From Heterotrichella gracilis (lineage: Eukaryota > Sar > Xanthophyceae > Tribonematales > Xanthonemataceae), in the NCBI GenBank assembly GCA_032358255.1, contig JAULBX010030041.1, positions 120,614 through 184,613 on the forward strand: a stretch of DNA of 64,000 nucleotides. The letters run 5' to 3'. The notes below the pieces were generated by a model. That model saw nothing but the letters and a program-made list of their open reading frames with translations, was not told the origin of the DNA and ran no database searches. Shown here piece by piece: positions 62,201-64,000 of the stretch (positions are counted from its first letter, which is position 1; every line of letters starts with the position of its first letter). Position numbers and translations under genes: made by a program.

Positions 62201-64000
62201 TCTTACCAGTAGTCAAACTCCCTGCGCATGGCCTCCAGGGTGTGCGGGGGGATGGCGGTGTTGGTGGGCAGGGGCCCGTCCAGGAAGATGTAGTCCCACA
62301 TCTGGAAAGGGGGAAAGGGGTGTAAAGATGTGGTGACAGGTACATATAGTGTGACAGAGGAGCAAGTGTGACTGCCAGCATCCCTGCACTCTTTTAAGAT
62401 ATGGCATTTTTCAGGCATCCCCCCACCAGCCCGGTTTCTGACCTCACGCGGTGCGCCCTCTGCACATATGCCCTCCTGCTTGAGCGTAAGGTTTTTTTTA
62501 TAGGGTTTCCTGAAACCCTACCTCGTGTGTGACATCCTCTGGGCGGATGCCCTCGTGGTCACGGCCGTAGATGTCCCCTTTTTGCAAAAAGTGAGCCACC
62601 GTGTAGTAGGCCATGTAGATGGTGGAGTCAGACAGGGACTCGATCAGGTACTGGGGGTCCCAGGGCAACCTGCAACACATCCCAAAATAAGCTTCCAGGG
62701 ATTGATGAGGTAACTGGGGCCCAGGGCAGCTTGCGTCAATGCAAAGCGGTGAAGTGTGGCAGAGGCTTATAGCTACATGAATCCCACTGCAATGCATTCC
62801 CATTGCAAGTGCACGCCTTGTGTCAATGTGCACACGCGCAACCCACGCCTCATGCCACCGTGTAGATCCACCGCCACCCCACCACCTCCATCCCCACCCC
62901 CGCACCTGGTCCCCAGCCCGAACGACCTGCTGCAGGCCCACTGCTTCAGCCAGCCCAGCGTGTGCTCAAAGCCATGCCGCGTCTCCTCCCCGTACATCTC
63001 CATCCTCTTCAAACACCCCTGGGTGGCCTCGGCCCACTCGCCCTCGCCATAGGTGAGGTACCATTGGTCGGTCAGCGCCACCACGCAGGCGTCCCCTGAT
63101 CGGCTCATGACCGGCTTCTCGGGCTCCGAGTAGAGCATGGCGTCGCCCGAGGCGATGAGTTCCTCCTTGATGACCGCCTTGACGTCGCTCACCTGGGTAG
63201 GGATGGTGGTGGGGCGGTGAGATTGGATCAACGAAAACATTCGGTGGATGTGATGTAATAATGGATATGTGAGAGCCACCACACAGGCTGAGTGGCTTAT
63301 CCCGGGCTACTCTGGGCTGAAAAATAAAATGTGACTTTGCCTGAGGCGGTGAGGTCCTCATTGATGACGGCCTTTGCATCGCTCACTTTGGGTGCGTTGT
63401 GAAAGGAGGTGTTGAATGCAATTGGGTTACCGTGCAATGAGATTGGATATGATTCATTGTCATGACTACCTCCTTTTCCCCCCCACAAGCCAAATTTGTT
63501 TTTCATTTATCTAAAATCTTTTATGCACAAATATCTCATTAAATACAATAAACAAATATTTAATTTGCAAAGACACCCACCTTCTTGCCCGCGTATGGCC
63601 CCGCCACCATGACCCCGTCCGTGAATCCCTTGAGGTACACCATGCCCTTTGCCTCCTCCAGCTTCTTGGTGTCGTTCTGGCTCTGAATCTTCAGGTCAGC
63701 ACACACCTTCTCCGCGGCCTTGTTGCCAAACCCAGGGATCTCAATGATGGGGATCACCTGCAAGGGAATAGAGGGTTGGAAAACCCCCAGGAAAACCCCC
63801 TGCATTCCGACTGAGCATGTCCACTCCGCTAATGCCTGCATCTGCACCCCACCCACTAGCCTCACATGTATGCAATGTCCTGGGGCACCAAGGGCTTTAA
63901 ACCCCATCACTCCCACCACCGGAAATCCGAAGGGTAGCGATATTTTTCGAATTTCCCTGAACTTTGCGACGGGATAAAATGGGTAGCACGAAAGTGCGGT
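59260..64000 (-). CDS. LARS: Cytosolic leucyl-tRNA synthetase, C-terminal two-thirds (5' end outside window)
   Basis: Charges tRNA-Leu with leucine. Exons seen, in gene order: 63757-63581, 63192-62906, 62669-62522, 62301-62207, 61999-61761, 61518-61374, 61074-60897, 60561-60316, 60073-59831 and 59454-59260, all in phase. Editing-domain parts: [56 protein letters not shown]. Catalytic core: [37 protein letters not shown] and the ATP motif [12 protein letters not shown]. Anticodon-binding helices follow: [15 protein letters not shown] and [12 protein letters not shown]. The spacing of KMSKS, the C-terminal KKKKGG linker and [15 protein letters not shown] match the eukaryotic cytosolic enzyme, not the organelle form. 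The HIGH motif lies outside the window. Three introns carry copies of exon edges. Confidence 0.92.
59560..59635 (-). repeat. Intronic copy of the leucyl-tRNA synthetase last-exon start
   Basis: Repeats 59390-59458 (exon start coding [21 protein letters not shown]) as [21 protein letters not shown]. The copy keeps an open frame but lacks the CAG acceptor. Confidence 0.8.
61143..61209 (-). repeat. CCACAG hexanucleotide minisatellite in intron
   Basis: About ten CCACAG or CCACAA units in a leucyl-tRNA synthetase intron, followed at ~61239-61252 by a run of 14 G. Typical slippage repeats, likely polymorphic. Confidence 0.9.
62041..62100 (-). repeat. Intronic copy of a leucyl-tRNA synthetase exon acceptor
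   Basis: Repeats 61963-62020 (acceptor and first codons [12 protein letters not shown]). The copy reads AGTAACCCC where the exon has AGGTACCCC. Confidence 0.75.
63336..63396 (-). repeat. Intronic copy of a leucyl-tRNA synthetase exon start
   Basis: Repeats 63139-63200 (exon start [17 protein letters not shown]) as [17 protein letters not shown] about 200 bp upstream. Confidence 0.8.

Overview
The window is nuclear DNA of a eukaryote, most likely a green alga (chlorophyte, perhaps trebouxiophyte-like). Protein-coding genes are cut into many short GC-rich exons with GT-AG introns. The proteins look plant-like: NCS1 nucleobase transporter, plant-type PP2C, Asl1-type glycosyl hydrolase with a Pro/Lys-rich wall-like tail, BTB-BACK-LRR protein and TITAN5/ARL2. 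Short TTTAGGG/CCCTAAA motifs of the plant/green-algal telomere type are scattered through introns and spacers. No bacterial operon, plasmid or virus signal was seen. The species was not identified.

Layout, left to right: 3' part of an NCS1 transporter (+, 1-2725); acetoacetyl-CoA thiolase (-, 3755-7343); coiled-coil protein with degenerate EF-hands (+, 8245-11977); BTB-BACK-LRR protein (-, 13545-18903) with a tRNA-Glu on the opposite strand inside its largest intron; an unrecognised coiled-coil gene (-, 19859-21622) beside a damaged ~1 kb tandem duplication (to ~23240); an orphan ZNF598/Hel2-like C-terminal module (+, 24662-25405); a photolyase/cryptochrome (+, 26053-31557); PP2C phosphatase (-, 33047-34718); USP deubiquitinase (-, 37016-40819) divergent from an alpha/beta hydrolase (+, 41553-43471); Asl1-like glycosyl hydrolase (+, 45346-47438); U2B''/U1A spliceosomal protein (-, 48881-50269); ARL2 GTPase (-, 51376-52454); CNBD potassium channel (-, 53108-57651); and the 3' part of cytosolic leucyl-tRNA synthetase (-, 59260 to beyond the window). 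Most exon models below were built by hand from splice sites, reading phase and protein similarity recalled from family knowledge; none has been tested against transcripts.

The genes are a typical mixed eukaryotic neighbourhood and do not form one pathway. The outstanding feature is structural. In at least six genes (NCS1, thiolase, photolyase, potassium channel, leucyl-tRNA synthetase, and the 3' end of the EF-hand gene) the ends of exons, with their splice donor or acceptor, are copied as decaying duplicates into the neighbouring intron or 3' flank. Some copies lie beside telomere-type motifs. This looks like a recurrent local duplication process, perhaps error-prone double-strand break repair, that repeatedly creates decoy splice sites and candidate alternative exons.
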